The notes: generated from the sequence alone by a model not told the origin. A DNA stretch of 64,000 nucleotides from Shinella sp. SUS2 (GCF_001262505.1 NZ_KQ410737.1:1-64000); one strand, 5' to 3'; positions 36,846 through 45,471 are shown, numbered from the stretch's first letter. Translations and numbers: made by a program.

Positions 36846-36873
36846 CAACCGGCGGACTTTCGGCCGCCGGTTG
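36846..36873. repeat. Perfect 10-bp stem-loop between sbp and cysT
   Basis: CAACCGGCGG (36846-36855) and CCGCCGGTTG (36864-36873) form a perfect stem with an 8-base loop, just downstream of sbp. Without a clear U-run it is more likely an mRNA 3'-end protector or attenuator than a full terminator. Confidence 0.6.
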
Positions 36874-36895
36874 CGATAAAACGAAGGTCGATGGA

Positions 36896-37879
36896 TCAAC
36901 GGCTGCCGTAGATCTTGTCCAGCACGCCGCCTTCGGCGAAGTGCTCCTCGGAGATCTTCTTCCAGCCGCCGAAGACGTCATCGACATTCACGAGGCGGAT
37001 TTCCGGGAACTGGCCCTTGAACTCGGCAGCGACCGTCTGGTCATGGACGCGATGGCCGAATTCGGCAGCGATCTTCTGGCCCTCTGGCGCATAAAGGAAA
37101 TCGAGGTAGGACTTTGCAAGCTCACGGCTGCCCTTGGCGTCGGCCACCTTGTCGACGATGGCGACCGGGAACTCGGCAAGCAGCGAGACGGAGGGTACGA
37201 CGCTCTGGAACTTGTCCTCGCCATATTGCTTGGCGATCGACTTGGTTTCCGCCTCGAAGGTGATGATGACATCGCCGATTTCGCGCTCGACGAAGGTCGT
37301 CGTCGCCGCGCGGCCGCCCGTGTCGAAGACCGGAACGTTGTCGAAGATCTTGGTGACGAACTCCTCGACCTTGGCCGGATCGTTGTTGAAGGCTTCCTTG
37401 GCATAGGCGGTCGCTGCAAGATAGGTGTAGCGCGCATTGCCCGAGGTCTTCGGGTTCGGGAAGATGACCTTCACGTCGTCACGGGCAAGGTCCGACCAGT
37501 CCTTGATGTTCTTCGGGTTGCCGGCGCGAACGAGGAAGGACGGGAAAGAGTAGAAGGGCGAAGCGTTGTTCGGGAATTTCTGCTGCCAGCCTTCGGCGAC
37601 AAAGCCGTTCTTCACGAGGAAGTCGATATCCGTCACCTGGTTGAAGGTCACGACATCCGCCTCCAGACCTTCGACGATGGCGCGCGCCTGCTTGGAGGTG
37701 CCGCCATGCGACTGGTCGACGGTGACACCCGGATGCCCCTTCACGAAGGCTTCGTTCTCGGCAGCGAAAAGCTCACGCGCCACGTCATAGGAGGCGTTGA
37801 GCAGCTTGTCGGCGGCCTGCGCGGAGAACGGAGCGGCAAGGCCAAGGAGAGCCACGCCGAGAAGGAGCAAACGTTTCAT
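36896..37879 (-). CDS. sbp: Periplasmic sulfate-binding protein
   Basis: A 327-residue solute-binding protein with a signal peptide cleaved after SAQA (about residue 22). The motif LLNASYDVARELF at the mature N-terminus, QSHGGTSKQ and NPKTSGNARYTYL are typical of Sbp/CysP. It delivers sulfate or thiosulfate to CysTWA. It is first in the operon, the high-expression position for a binding protein. A small hairpin lies over its leader (37889-37911). Confidence 0.94.
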   Translation of the reverse strand: MKRLLLLGVALLGLAAPFSAQAADKLLNASYDVARELFAAENEAFVKGHPGVTVDQSHGGTSKQARAIVEGLEADVVTFNQVTDIDFLVKNGFVAEGWQQKFPNNASPFYSFPSFLVRAGNPKNIKDWSDLARDDVKVIFPNPKTSGNARYTYLAATAYAKEAFNNDPAKVEEFVTKIFDNVPVFDTGGRAATTTFVEREIGDVIITFEAETKSIAKQYGEDKFQSVVPSVSLLAEFPVAIVDKVADAKGSRELAKSYLDFLYAPEGQKIAAEFGHRVHDQTVAAEFKGQFPEIRLVNVDDVFGGWKKISEEHFAEGGVLDKIYGSR

Positions 37880-37888
37880 CTGAAAAAC

Positions 37889-37911
37889 CCCGAATGGAAC
37901 CTGAATTCGGG
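37889..37911 (-). promoter_or_regulatory. Hairpin in the sbp leader
   Basis: CCCGAAT (37889-37895) pairs with ATTCGGG (37905-37911), 10-32 bases before the sbp ATG and close to its ribosome-binding site. It could affect translation. I do not recognise a named sulfur or SAM riboswitch. Confidence 0.3.
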
Positions 37912-37951
37912 CAGACAATAGCGACCGGCCGCTCCCGATCCGAGGTATGGC

Positions 37952-37972
37952 CTGCCGCAGCACTTGCGGCAG
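37952..37972. other. Stem-loop between hbdA and sbp
   Basis: CTGCCGCA (37952-37959) pairs with TGCGGCAG (37965-37972) around a 5-base loop. A T-rich stretch lies on the plus-strand side. It probably marks the end of the 3-hydroxybutyryl-CoA dehydrogenase transcript, though the orientation of the T-run is wrong for a simple terminator. Confidence 0.4.
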
Positions 37973-38020
37973 ACGAAACATTTTTCCCTGAAAGGGCAAG
38001 CTTGGGAAATGTCCCGCTGC

Positions 38021-38893
38021 TCAGCGCGTCGGGACAGGGACTTCGCCGCGATAATCGTAGAAGCCGCGTCCGGACTTGCGGCCGAGCCAGCCGGCCTCGA
38101 CATACTTCACCAGCAGCGGGCAGGGGCGGTACTTCGAATCGGCGAGGCCGTCATGCAGCACCTGCATGATCGACAGGCACGTGTCGAGGCCGATGAAATC
38201 GGCAAGCTGCAGCGGACCCATCGGATGGTTGGCGCCGAGCCTCATCGCGGTATCGATGGCTTCCACCGAACCGACGCCTTCGTAAAGCGTATAGATCGCC
38301 TCATTGATCATCGGCAACAGGATGCGGTTGACGATGAAGGCCGGGAAATCCTCCGCGACGGTGATCGTCTTGTCGAGCTTGGCGACAAATTCCTTTGCGG
38401 CGGAGAACGTGCCCTCTTCGGTCGCAATGCCGCGCACGAGCTCGACCAGCTTCATGACCGGAACCGGATTCATGAAGTGGATACCCATGAAGCGCTCCGG
38501 ACGGTCGGTGGCAGACGCGAGCCGCGTGATCGACAGCGAAGAGGTGTTGGTGGCGAGGATCGCTTCCGGCTTCAGGACGGAACAGACCTGGCCGTAGATC
38601 TTGCGCTTGACGGTCTCGTCCTCTGTCGCCGCCTCGATGACGAGATCGGCGTCGGAGAGGTCGTTGATATCGGAGGATCCCTTGATCAGGGCGAGTGCGT
38701 CCTTGCGCTCCTCGTCGGTCATCTTGCCGGAGGAGACCTGGCGGGCAAGATTGCCGTTGATCGTGGCAAGCCCGGTTTCGACACGCTCCGGCGACAGGTC
38801 GTAGATGTGGACCTTGTATCCGGCCATGGCAGAGACGTGCGCGATACCGCATCCCATCTGGCCCGCACCGACAATACCGACGTTCTTGATCAT
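38021..38893 (-). CDS. 3-hydroxybutyryl-CoA dehydrogenase
   Basis: A 290-residue NAD(P)-dependent enzyme that interconverts acetoacetyl-CoA and 3-hydroxybutyryl-CoA. The nucleotide-binding motif is GIVGAGQMGCGIA at the N-terminus; HFMNPVPVMKLVE carries the catalytic histidine, and NHPMGPLQLADFIGLD is in the C-terminal domain. It sits downstream of etfBA, but a strong terminator separates them. It may work in fatty acid or polyhydroxybutyrate metabolism. Confidence 0.93.
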   Translation of the reverse strand: MIKNVGIVGAGQMGCGIAHVSAMAGYKVHIYDLSPERVETGLATINGNLARQVSSGKMTDEERKDALALIKGSSDINDLSDADLVIEAATEDETVKRKIYGQVCSVLKPEAILATNTSSLSITRLASATDRPERFMGIHFMNPVPVMKLVELVRGIATEEGTFSAAKEFVAKLDKTITVAEDFPAFIVNRILLPMINEAIYTLYEGVGSVEAIDTAMRLGANHPMGPLQLADFIGLDTCLSIMQVLHDGLADSKYRPCPLLVKYVEAGWLGRKSGRGFYDYRGEVPVPTR

Positions 38894-38918
38894 AGCGCCA
38901 ATCGCCCCATCACACCGT

Positions 38919-38936
38919 CTGCGCCCCTAGGCGCAG
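38919..38936. repeat. Short 7-bp hairpin beside the etfA terminator
   Basis: CTGCGCC (38919-38925) pairs with GGCGCAG (38930-38936) around CCTA. It adjoins the T-run of the etfA terminator, giving two hairpins in tandem before the dehydrogenase gene. Confidence 0.4.
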
Positions 38937-38938
38937 GC

Positions 38939-38972
38939 AAAAAAACACCGGGCCGGTCAAGCCGGCCCGGTG
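38939..38972 (-). terminator. Rho-independent terminator of etfBA
   Basis: On the reverse strand an 11-bp perfect GC-rich stem (38972-38962 with 38956-38946, loop of 5) is followed by seven T residues (38945-38939). This is the clearest intrinsic terminator in the window. Confidence 0.85.
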
Positions 38973-39041
38973 AAGTGATAAAGCGCCGCGACGCATTTTT
39001 CCAGTGAAATCATCGTCGCAAACAGCCGGGTCGAAGCTGGC

Positions 39042-39971
39042 TCAAAGCGCCTTTTCGAGTTCGGGCAGAGCTTCGAAGAGATCGGCGACGAGGCCGTAGT
39101 CCGCGACCTGGAAGATCGGCGCTTCCTCGTCCTTGTTGATGGCGACGATGACCTTCGAATCCTTCATGCCGGCAAGGTGCTGGATGGCGCCCGAGATGCC
39201 GCAGGCGATGTAGAGCTGCGGCGCAACCACCTTGCCCGTCTGCCCGACCTGCCAGTCGTTGGGCGCATAGCCCGCATCGACGGCCGCGCGCGAGGCACCG
39301 ACAGCCGCACCAAGCTTGTCGGCAACCGGAAGAATGACTTCCTGGAACTTTTCCGACGAACCGAGCGCACGCCCGCCCGAGATGATGATCTTGGCCGAGG
39401 TCAGCTCCGGACGATCCGACGAGGACAGGGCATCCTTGACGTGGGTCGAAAGGCCCGGGTTCGATGCGGCCGAGACCGTCTCGACAGAGGCGCTTCCACC
39501 CTCACCCGCAGCGGCGAAGGATGCGGTGCGGACCGTGATCACCTTCTTGGCATCGGTGGACTGAACCGTCTGGATGGCATTGCCCGCATAGATCGGACGC
39601 TTGAACGTGTCAGACGAGACGACCTCGACGATCTCGGAGACCTGTGCGACGTCGAGCAGGGCGGCAACGCGCGGCAGAACGTTCTTGCCGACCGAGGTGG
39701 CGGCCGAGACGATGGCCTCATAGTTACCGGCAAGCGAGACGATGAGCGCTGCCAGCGGCTCTGCCAGGTTGTTGGCAAGGTTCTGGTCGTCGGCGAGCAG
39801 GACCTTGGAAACGCCAGAGAGCTTTGCAGCCTGTTCGGCCGCAGCCTTGGCGCCGGAACCGGCGACGAGCACATGCACGTCGGAGCCGATCTTGGAGGCT
39901 GCTGTCAGCGCCTTGGCGGTCTGGTCGGAAAGATGTGCATTGTCGTGATCTGCCAGAAGAAGAATGGCCAT
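39042..39971 (-). CDS. etfA: Electron transfer flavoprotein subunit alpha
   Basis: A 309-residue ETF alpha subunit. The C-terminal FAD-binding region is intact: GRALGSSEKF, GASRAAVDAGY, then GQTGKVVAPQLYIACGISGA. With EtfB it carries electrons from acyl-CoA dehydrogenases to ETF-quinone oxidoreductase. It lies 23 bases after etfB and ends in a strong terminator. Confidence 0.96.
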   Translation of the reverse strand: MAILLLADHDNAHLSDQTAKALTAASKIGSDVHVLVAGSGAKAAAEQAAKLSGVSKVLLADDQNLANNLAEPLAALIVSLAGNYEAIVSAATSVGKNVLPRVAALLDVAQVSEIVEVVSSDTFKRPIYAGNAIQTVQSTDAKKVITVRTASFAAAGEGGSASVETVSAASNPGLSTHVKDALSSSDRPELTSAKIIISGGRALGSSEKFQEVILPVADKLGAAVGASRAAVDAGYAPNDWQVGQTGKVVAPQLYIACGISGAIQHLAGMKDSKVIVAINKDEEAPIFQVADYGLVADLFEALPELEKAL

Positions 39972-39994
39972 GGTAATGTTCTCCCTTTCCTGCC

Positions 39995-40744
39995 TTAGAG
40001 CACGCCGGCTTCGGTCTTGAGCTTTTCGACCAGCTCGGCGACCGACTTGACCTTGACGCCGGCCTTGCGGCCCGACGGTTCCTCGGTCTTCAGCACCTTC
40101 AGGCGCGGGGCGGTATCGACGCCGAAATCGGCCGGCGTCTTCTTGTCGAGCGGCTTCTTCTTCGCCTTCATGATGTTCGGCAGCGAGGCATAACGCGGCT
40201 CGTTGAGGCGAAGGTCGGTGGTCACGACGGCTGGAAGCTTGACTTCGATCGTCTGGAGACCGCCGTCGACTTCACGGGTGACCTGCGCCGAGCCGTTGCC
40301 GATCTCGACCTTGGAGGCGAAGGTCGCCTGTGCCCAGCCGAGCAGGGCCGACAGCATCTGGCCGGTCTGGTTCGAATCGTCGTCGATCGCCTGCTTGCCG
40401 ACGATGACGAGGCCGGGCTGTTCGGCTTCGGCAACCCCCTTGAGGATCTTGGCGACGGCGAGCGGCTCGACGGCATCTTCCGTCTCGACCAGCACGGCGC
40501 GGTCCGCGCCCATGGCGAGCGCGGTGCGCAGCGTTTCCTCGGCCTTGGCCGGGCCGATCGAAACGACGACCACTTCCTCGGCCTTGCCGGCTTCCTTCAG
40601 CCGCAAAGCCTCTTCCACGGAGATTTCGTCGAACGGGTTCATCGACATCTTCACATTGGCAAGCTCGACACCCGAGCCGTCCGACTTCACGCGAATCTTC
40701 ACGTTGTAATCAACGACCCGCTTTACAGGGACCAAGATCTTCAT
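39995..40744 (-). CDS. etfB: Electron transfer flavoprotein subunit beta
   Basis: A 249-residue ETF beta subunit beginning MKILVPVKRVVDYNVKIRVK. The AMP-binding DDDSNQTGQM region and the recognition-loop signature (EVDGGLQTIEVKLPAVVTTD) are present. It is first in a two-gene operon with etfA, driven by a consensus-like promoter about 135 bases upstream. Confidence 0.96.
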   Translation of the reverse strand: MKILVPVKRVVDYNVKIRVKSDGSGVELANVKMSMNPFDEISVEEALRLKEAGKAEEVVVVSIGPAKAEETLRTALAMGADRAVLVETEDAVEPLAVAKILKGVAEAEQPGLVIVGKQAIDDDSNQTGQMLSALLGWAQATFASKVEIGNGSAQVTREVDGGLQTIEVKLPAVVTTDLRLNEPRYASLPNIMKAKKKPLDKKTPADFGVDTAPRLKVLKTEEPSGRKAGVKVKSVAELVEKLKTEAGVL

Positions 40745-40778
40745 GGCTTCCTTCCTTCAAATGCCCGCGAGGGAAAAT

Positions 40779-40795
40779 GCGCCTTTCAAAGGCGC
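40779..40795 (-). other. Small palindrome in the etfB leader
   Basis: GCGCCTTTCAAAGGCGC is an almost complete palindrome located 35-51 bases before the etfB ATG. It may be a hairpin in the leader or an operator. Confidence 0.3.
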
Positions 40796-40879
40796 CCTGA
40801 TTGTCGGTTGGCGACATCGATACGCGTTTTTTTCCCAATTACAATGCGCCACGGCCCCTCCCGGCGTGAAAACGGGCGG

Positions 40880-40908
40880 GTTATAAATTGCCTTTACGTT
40901 CACGTCAA
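40880..40908 (-). promoter_or_regulatory. Sigma-70 promoter of etfBA
   Basis: On the reverse strand TTGACG (40908-40903) and TATAAC (40885-40880) are separated by 17 bases. Both are close to the housekeeping consensus and lie 136 bases upstream of the etfB ATG, directly after the end of the rhomboid gene. Confidence 0.65.
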
Positions 40909-40927
40909 TTTTCTCAGAACGACATGC

Positions 40928-41713
40928 TCACCGTCCCCAATGGGTCGGCGGCACGGAGGGGCGCACGGCAGTTTCCTCGGCAGCAACGGGCGTCGCCTCG
41001 ACATGCCGCACCGCCTTTGGCGTGACGATGGTGCGGTCGAACAGCGGCACACCCCGCCGCCGCAGCACGAGCACCAGAAGCGCGCCGGCGAGGATGCCGC
41101 CGACATGGGCGCCCCAGGAAACACCGCTGTCGCCGTCAACCACCAGCATGTAAAACTGCTGGGCGATCCAGAAGGCAAGCGGAATGACTGCCGGCAGCGG
41201 CAGGGGAATACGGAAGAACACAAGCACCCAGACGCGCACTTTCGGATGCAGCAGGAAATAGGCCGCCACCACACCGGATATCGCACCCGAAGCACCGATC
41301 AGCGGCGCCTCCGAATCCGGTTGCACCAGACCGTGCACAAGCGCTCCCGCCGCCGCGCAGAGCAGGTAGAAGAGCAGGAAGCGGAAGTGTCCGAGCGCAT
41401 CCTCGACATTGTCGCCGAACACCCAGAGGAACAGCATGTTCGAGGCAAGATGCATGAAATCACCGTGCAGGAACGCATAGGTGATGTAGGTCGCGTCCTC
41501 CGGAACCAGCACCAGGCTTGGCTCCAGATCGGCGAAATCGAAGACGACAGCCGGGATATAACCGAGGCTGACGACCGTCGCATCCGAAAAGGCCTGCGTG
41601 GAGGCAAGCCCCGTCACCAGCCAGACGACGACATTGATCACGATCAGGCTGATCGTGACATACTGCACCTTGATGTATTTGAGGGCGTTCGCGTCGTGCA
41701 GCGGTATGAACAT
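40928..41713 (-). CDS. Rhomboid family intramembrane serine protease
   Basis: A 261-residue multi-span protein with six to seven helices. The catalytic serine lies in IGASGAISG and the histidine in WGAHVGGILAG, so the dyad is intact; an HGDFMHLASNM loop precedes them. Substrates are unknown. I chose the ATG at 41713 (MFIPLHDAN), the start typical of the family. It lies downstream of the adenosyltransferase gene. Confidence 0.9.
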   Translation of the reverse strand: MFIPLHDANALKYIKVQYVTISLIVINVVVWLVTGLASTQAFSDATVVSLGYIPAVVFDFADLEPSLVLVPEDATYITYAFLHGDFMHLASNMLFLWVFGDNVEDALGHFRFLLFYLLCAAAGALVHGLVQPDSEAPLIGASGAISGVVAAYFLLHPKVRVWVLVFFRIPLPLPAVIPLAFWIAQQFYMLVVDGDSGVSWGAHVGGILAGALLVLVLRRRGVPLFDRTIVTPKAVRHVEATPVAAEETAVRPSVPPTHWGR

Positions 41714-41746
41714 GGATCCCCTTCCCAAGGCTTGCTGGAAGCGAGC

Positions 41747-42325
41747 TTACCTGTTCTTGCCCGGAACCCACAATATGTCCGTCCGGCCCTTCTCGTTGAC
41801 CCAGCGCGCCGCAACGAAGAGGAAGTCGGAGAGCCGGTTGATATAGGCTGCAGCCGCGGCCGAGACCGCCTCGCCCTCGATATCCTGCAGGGCAACGACG
41901 CGCCGTTCGGCCCGCCGCGCGACGGTGCGCGCAAGATGCAGCGCCGCCGCGGCCGGCGTGCCGCCCGGCAGGACGAAGGAGCGCAGCGGCTCGAGATCGG
42001 CATTGAGCAGGTCGATTTCCGTCTCCAGCCGGTCCACCTGCACCTGCGCGATGCGCAGCGGCTCATAGTCGAGTTTTTTCCCGGTCTCCGGCGTCGCAAG
42101 GTCAGCGCCGAGATCGAAGAGATCGTTCTGGATGCGCATCAGCATCGCGTCGAGATCCGGATGGTCTGCCAGATGCTGGCGCACGAGGCCGATGCAGGAA
42201 TTCGCCTCGTCAACCTCGCCATAGGATTCGACCCGCAAGTCGTGCTTCTTGCGGCGTGGCCCGGCAACGAGGCCGGTCGTGCCGTCGTCGCCCGTGCGCG
42301 TGTAGATCTTGTTGAGCTTGACCAT
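41747..42325 (-). CDS. PduO-type cob(I)alamin adenosyltransferase
   Basis: A 192-residue ATP:corrinoid adenosyltransferase that makes adenosylcobalamin. The ATP-binding N-terminus TRTGDDGTTGL and the conserved RRAERRV and INRLSDFLF motifs are present. It links to CobS/CobT elsewhere in the window as a late step of coenzyme B12 use. It follows the twin-TM gene by eight bases and precedes the rhomboid gene. Confidence 0.93.
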   Translation of the reverse strand: MVKLNKIYTRTGDDGTTGLVAGPRRKKHDLRVESYGEVDEANSCIGLVRQHLADHPDLDAMLMRIQNDLFDLGADLATPETGKKLDYEPLRIAQVQVDRLETEIDLLNADLEPLRSFVLPGGTPAAAALHLARTVARRAERRVVALQDIEGEAVSAAAAAYINRLSDFLFVAARWVNEKGRTDILWVPGKNR

Positions 42326-42333
42326 GATCCCCC

Positions 42334-42531
42334 TCAGCGCCCGCCGCCCGTGATCCAGAGCGTCAGCATGATGAGGACGATCGCGATCGCCTGCAAGAGC
42401 ACGCGAAGCTGCATCAGCTTGTTCGAGGTGTTGCCGCTGCCGCCCTTGGCCATGTTGACGAGACCGCGCACCAGCACGATGGCGACGAGGCCCATGACGA
42501 GCAGGGTCATGAAGGTGAGGAAGGAAGACAT
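42334..42531 (-). CDS. Twin-transmembrane small protein (HIG1-domain type)
   Basis: A 65-residue protein with two hydrophobic segments (about 4-24 and 42-62) joined by a polar loop (KGGSGNTSNKLMQLRV). It matches the HIG1_N-type 'twin transmembrane helix small protein' family. Related eukaryotic Hig1 proteins associate with respiratory complexes; that role here is inference. It heads a small operon with the adenosyltransferase and rhomboid genes. Confidence 0.8.
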   Translation of the reverse strand: MSSFLTFMTLLVMGLVAIVLVRGLVNMAKGGSGNTSNKLMQLRVLLQAIAIVLIMLTLWITGGGR

Positions 42532-42632
42532 GCCAACGATCCGATTTGATTTCCGTCAGCCCTATTCAAATAGGGCATTTCGCACAAAGTGCACGCTTTT
42601 TGCTGGCGAGCCCCCTGCGACGCCGCGACGCG

Positions 42633-43481
42633 TCAGCCGAGCCTGCCGATGATCCGGTAGAAGAGCGCGGCCGGCAGCAGCTTCTTCAGAAGAGCGCCCT
42701 GCTTGGCCGGCGTCGTCACGATGTAGTGCGGCCGCGGTGCTTTTGCCGTCAGCGCATGGCGCAGCACCGCATGCACTGCCTCAGGTCCAAGCTTTCCGCG
42801 CGCCGGCTTTGCCTCGCCGCGCAGCCGCTGCAACTGGCGGCGATACTCGTCCGCATGTACAGAGTTTTCGAGATCGATGTTGCGCTCGATGTGGACTAGT
42901 GCATTGGCCGTGAAGCGCGAGGTGATCGGCCCCGGCTCAATGAGACTGACATGCACGCCCGAGCCCGCAAGCTCCATGCGCAGCGTCAGCGACAGCGCTT
43001 CGAGCGCGAATTTCGAGGCATTGTAGGCGCCGCGCCAGCGATAGGGCACGATGCCGAGGATCGACGAGCACTGCACGATGCGCCCGCCCCCCTGCCCGCG
43101 CATGACGGGAATCACCCGCCGCGTCAGATCGTGCCAGCCGAAGACATTGGTCTCGAACTGTAGGCGCAGCGCCTCGACCGGCAGGTCCTCGACGGCACCG
43201 GCCTGGCCATAGGCACCGTTGTTGAAGAGCGCGTCGAGCCGGCCGCCGGTGCGTGCCAGCACGGTCTCGACGAGCGCAGCGATCGACTCCGGCTGCGTAT
43301 AGTCCATCAGGAGAGCCTCAATGCCGTCGGCCTCTAGGCCTGCGAGGTCTTCCTGCCGGCGTACCGTCGCAAAGACCCGCCAGCCCTCCGCCTTCAGCGC
43401 CCGGGCGCAATAAGCACCGATGCCCGAGGAGCATCCCGTCACGATGATGCTCGGCGGCGTTGTCGCATTCGAAGAAGGCAT
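42633..43481 (-). CDS. SDR family oxidoreductase
   Basis: A 282-residue classical short-chain dehydrogenase. The cofactor motif TGCSSGIG is at residues about 14-21, NNGAYG follows, and the catalytic YNASK is present with an upstream Ser in CSSILG. The substrate is unknown. The ATG at 43481 follows CAGGAAA; a longer start 12 codons upstream (43517) is possible. It is divergent from the BrkB-like gene. Confidence 0.88.
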   Translation of the reverse strand: MPSSNATTPPSIIVTGCSSGIGAYCARALKAEGWRVFATVRRQEDLAGLEADGIEALLMDYTQPESIAALVETVLARTGGRLDALFNNGAYGQAGAVEDLPVEALRLQFETNVFGWHDLTRRVIPVMRGQGGGRIVQCSSILGIVPYRWRGAYNASKFALEALSLTLRMELAGSGVHVSLIEPGPITSRFTANALVHIERNIDLENSVHADEYRRQLQRLRGEAKPARGKLGPEAVHAVLRHALTAKAPRPHYIVTTPAKQGALLKKLLPAALFYRIIGRLG

Positions 43482-43626
43482 GTCGGTTTCCTGTACAAAT
43501 CTGCTCGTGTTTCCCATATTCACCACCAGCGCACCGCCATCGCCATCCCGCGCCGGCGTGGCAAGCCATTGAATCCGGGCCGCCCTTGAACCGACCCCGG
43601 TGTAAGGGGTTATACCCGGGCAAACA

Positions 43627-44616
43627 ATGAGAGAGACGGCCGAAGACGGCCACGAGGACCTGAGATTGCCGATGCCGACCGCCATCCGTCTTGCCTACAA
43701 GGTCGTCTTCGACGCGATCTGGCATTTTTCCGAGGACGACGGCTGGGCGATGGCGAGCCATGTCGCGCTGTCGACGCTGCTGGCGATCTTCCCCTTCCTG
43801 ATCTTCGGCACGGCGCTCGGCTCCTTCCTCGGCGCCGACCAGTTCGCCGAAACCGCCGTGCATCTCATCTTCGATACCTGGCCGGAATCGATCGCCGCAC
43901 CGATCTCACGCGAGGTCGTCGCGGTGCTCACGATCCCGCGCGGCGGCCTGCTCACGGTCTCCGTGCTCGCCGCCGCCTACTTCGCCTCGAACGGCGTGGA
44001 GGCGCTGCGCGTCTCGCTCAACCGCGCGTACCGGGTAGCCGAGACGCGCTACTGGTACGTGACGCGCCTTGCCAGTCTCGGCTTCGTCATCGCCGGCGTT
44101 CTGGCGCTGGCGGTCCTCAGCATCGTGCTCGTCGCGGCGCCCCTTGCCGTGCGGGCGACGGGCGACTGGCTGCCCTGGCTGACCTACGTCTATTCCTGGG
44201 TGGAAAGCTGGGGACTGTTCGGCACCATCCTGGTGCTGCTCTCCGGCCTTCTGATCGCCCATCTGTGGCTGCCCGCCGGCCGGCGCAAGATCGCCGACGT
44301 GCTGCCCGGCATCCTGGTGACACTCATCGCCTGGGGCATCGGCGCCTATGCCTTCGCCTCCTACCTCACCACCTTCGCCAATTACGTCTCGACCTATGCC
44401 GGTCTCGCCTCGATCATGATCGCGCTGGTCTTCCTCTACATCGTCGGGGCGATCTTCATCATCGGTGCTGAAATCAACGCGGCCCTGATGAAGTACCGGG
44501 TGAAGCACCTGATCCTCGACAAGGTCCGCGGCGTCCGCAAGCCACCGCAGCCCGAGGAGGATTCAATGGAGGACGAAGCCATAGCCCGCGAGCAGGGCGC
44601 GAATGCCGGCAGGTGA
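43627..44616 (+). CDS. YihY/BrkB family inner-membrane protein
   Basis: A 329-residue protein with about six transmembrane helices in the YihY/BrkB pattern (SHVALSTLLAIFPFLIFG near the start and EINAALMKYR near the end). The family was once called ribonuclease BN in error; its function is not settled. Its last 54 bases overlap the 3' end of the convergent gluQRS gene. Confidence 0.87.
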   Translation: MRETAEDGHEDLRLPMPTAIRLAYKVVFDAIWHFSEDDGWAMASHVALSTLLAIFPFLIFGTALGSFLGADQFAETAVHLIFDTWPESIAAPISREVVAVLTIPRGGLLTVSVLAAAYFASNGVEALRVSLNRAYRVAETRYWYVTRLASLGFVIAGVLALAVLSIVLVAAPLAVRATGDWLPWLTYVYSWVESWGLFGTILVLLSGLLIAHLWLPAGRRKIADVLPGILVTLIAWGIGAYAFASYLTTFANYVSTYAGLASIMIALVFLYIVGAIFIIGAEINAALMKYRVKHLILDKVRGVRKPPQPEEDSMEDEAIAREQGANAGR

Positions 44617-45471
44617 GATGCCCCGTTCCCGGTAGGCCGCAAGGCCGGTATCCTCATTGCTCTTGGACAGTTTCCGTCCATCCGGCCCCGGCACCAGCCC
44701 ATGATGCCGGTAGGAGGGCGCCTGCAGGCCGAGCAGGCTTTGCAGGAGGCGATGCACCGCCGTCGCATGAAAGAGATCCTGCCCGCGCACCACGTCGGTG
44801 ATACCCTGCACCGCATCGTCGAGCACCACGGCAAGATGGTAGCTCGCCGGAGCATCCGGCCGCGAGAGGATGACATCGCCCCAGCGTTCCGGCCTCGCCG
44901 TAACGATACCGGTCTCTCCCTCCGGCCCCTCACCCGCCTCCGACCAGGTCAACGCCTCCGGCACGAGCGCCAGCGCCTTGCCCATATCGAGCCTCCAGGC
45001 GTGCTGGCGACCCGCCGCAATCCAGCCAAGCGCCTGATCCCGATCGAGCGAACGCTCGTCCGTCGGGTAGAGCGGCGCACCGTCCGGATCGCGCGGCCAT
45101 GTCCCGCCCTCAGCCTCCTGCGCCAGAACCCGCGCCTTCACCTCGCCACGGCTGAGGAAGCCCGGATAGAGCACGCCCATGGCCTTCAGCCGTTCCAGCG
45201 CCTCACCATAGAAGGCAAGGTGCTCCGACTGGCGCCGCACCGGCCTTTCCCAGTCAAGGTCCAGCCAAGCGAGGTCGCGATAGATCGCCGCCTCGAATTC
45301 GGGCCGCGACCGGGCGGGATCGATGTCTTCGATGCGCAGGAGGAAGCGCCCGCCGCAGGCCGCAGCCAGGTCATGGTTGAGGATCGCCGACAGCGCATGA
45401 CCGAGATGCAGAAGGCCATTCGGGCTCGGCGCAAATCGGAAGACACGACGTTTTGACAAAGCAGTTTGCAT
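44563..45471 (-). CDS. gluQRS: Glutamyl-Q tRNA(Asp) synthetase
   Basis: A 302-residue shortened glutamyl-tRNA synthetase without an anticodon domain. It activates glutamate and attaches it to queuosine at position 34 of tRNA-Asp. The HIGH-like motif is GLLHLGHAL and the KMSKS-like motif is KLSKSN. The zinc-site cysteines known from the E. coli enzyme are missing (LYPGFLSRGEV in that place). The ATG at 45471 is preferred; a GTG at 45486 is in frame. It overlaps the convergent brkB-like gene by 54 bases. Confidence 0.9.
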   Translation of the reverse strand: MQTALSKRRVFRFAPSPNGLLHLGHALSAILNHDLAAACGGRFLLRIEDIDPARSRPEFEAAIYRDLAWLDLDWERPVRRQSEHLAFYGEALERLKAMGVLYPGFLSRGEVKARVLAQEAEGGTWPRDPDGAPLYPTDERSLDRDQALGWIAAGRQHAWRLDMGKALALVPEALTWSEAGEGPEGETGIVTARPERWGDVILSRPDAPASYHLAVVLDDAVQGITDVVRGQDLFHATAVHRLLQSLLGLQAPSYRHHGLVPGPDGRKLSKSNEDTGLAAYRERGISPAGIRALLAGYGFVLH

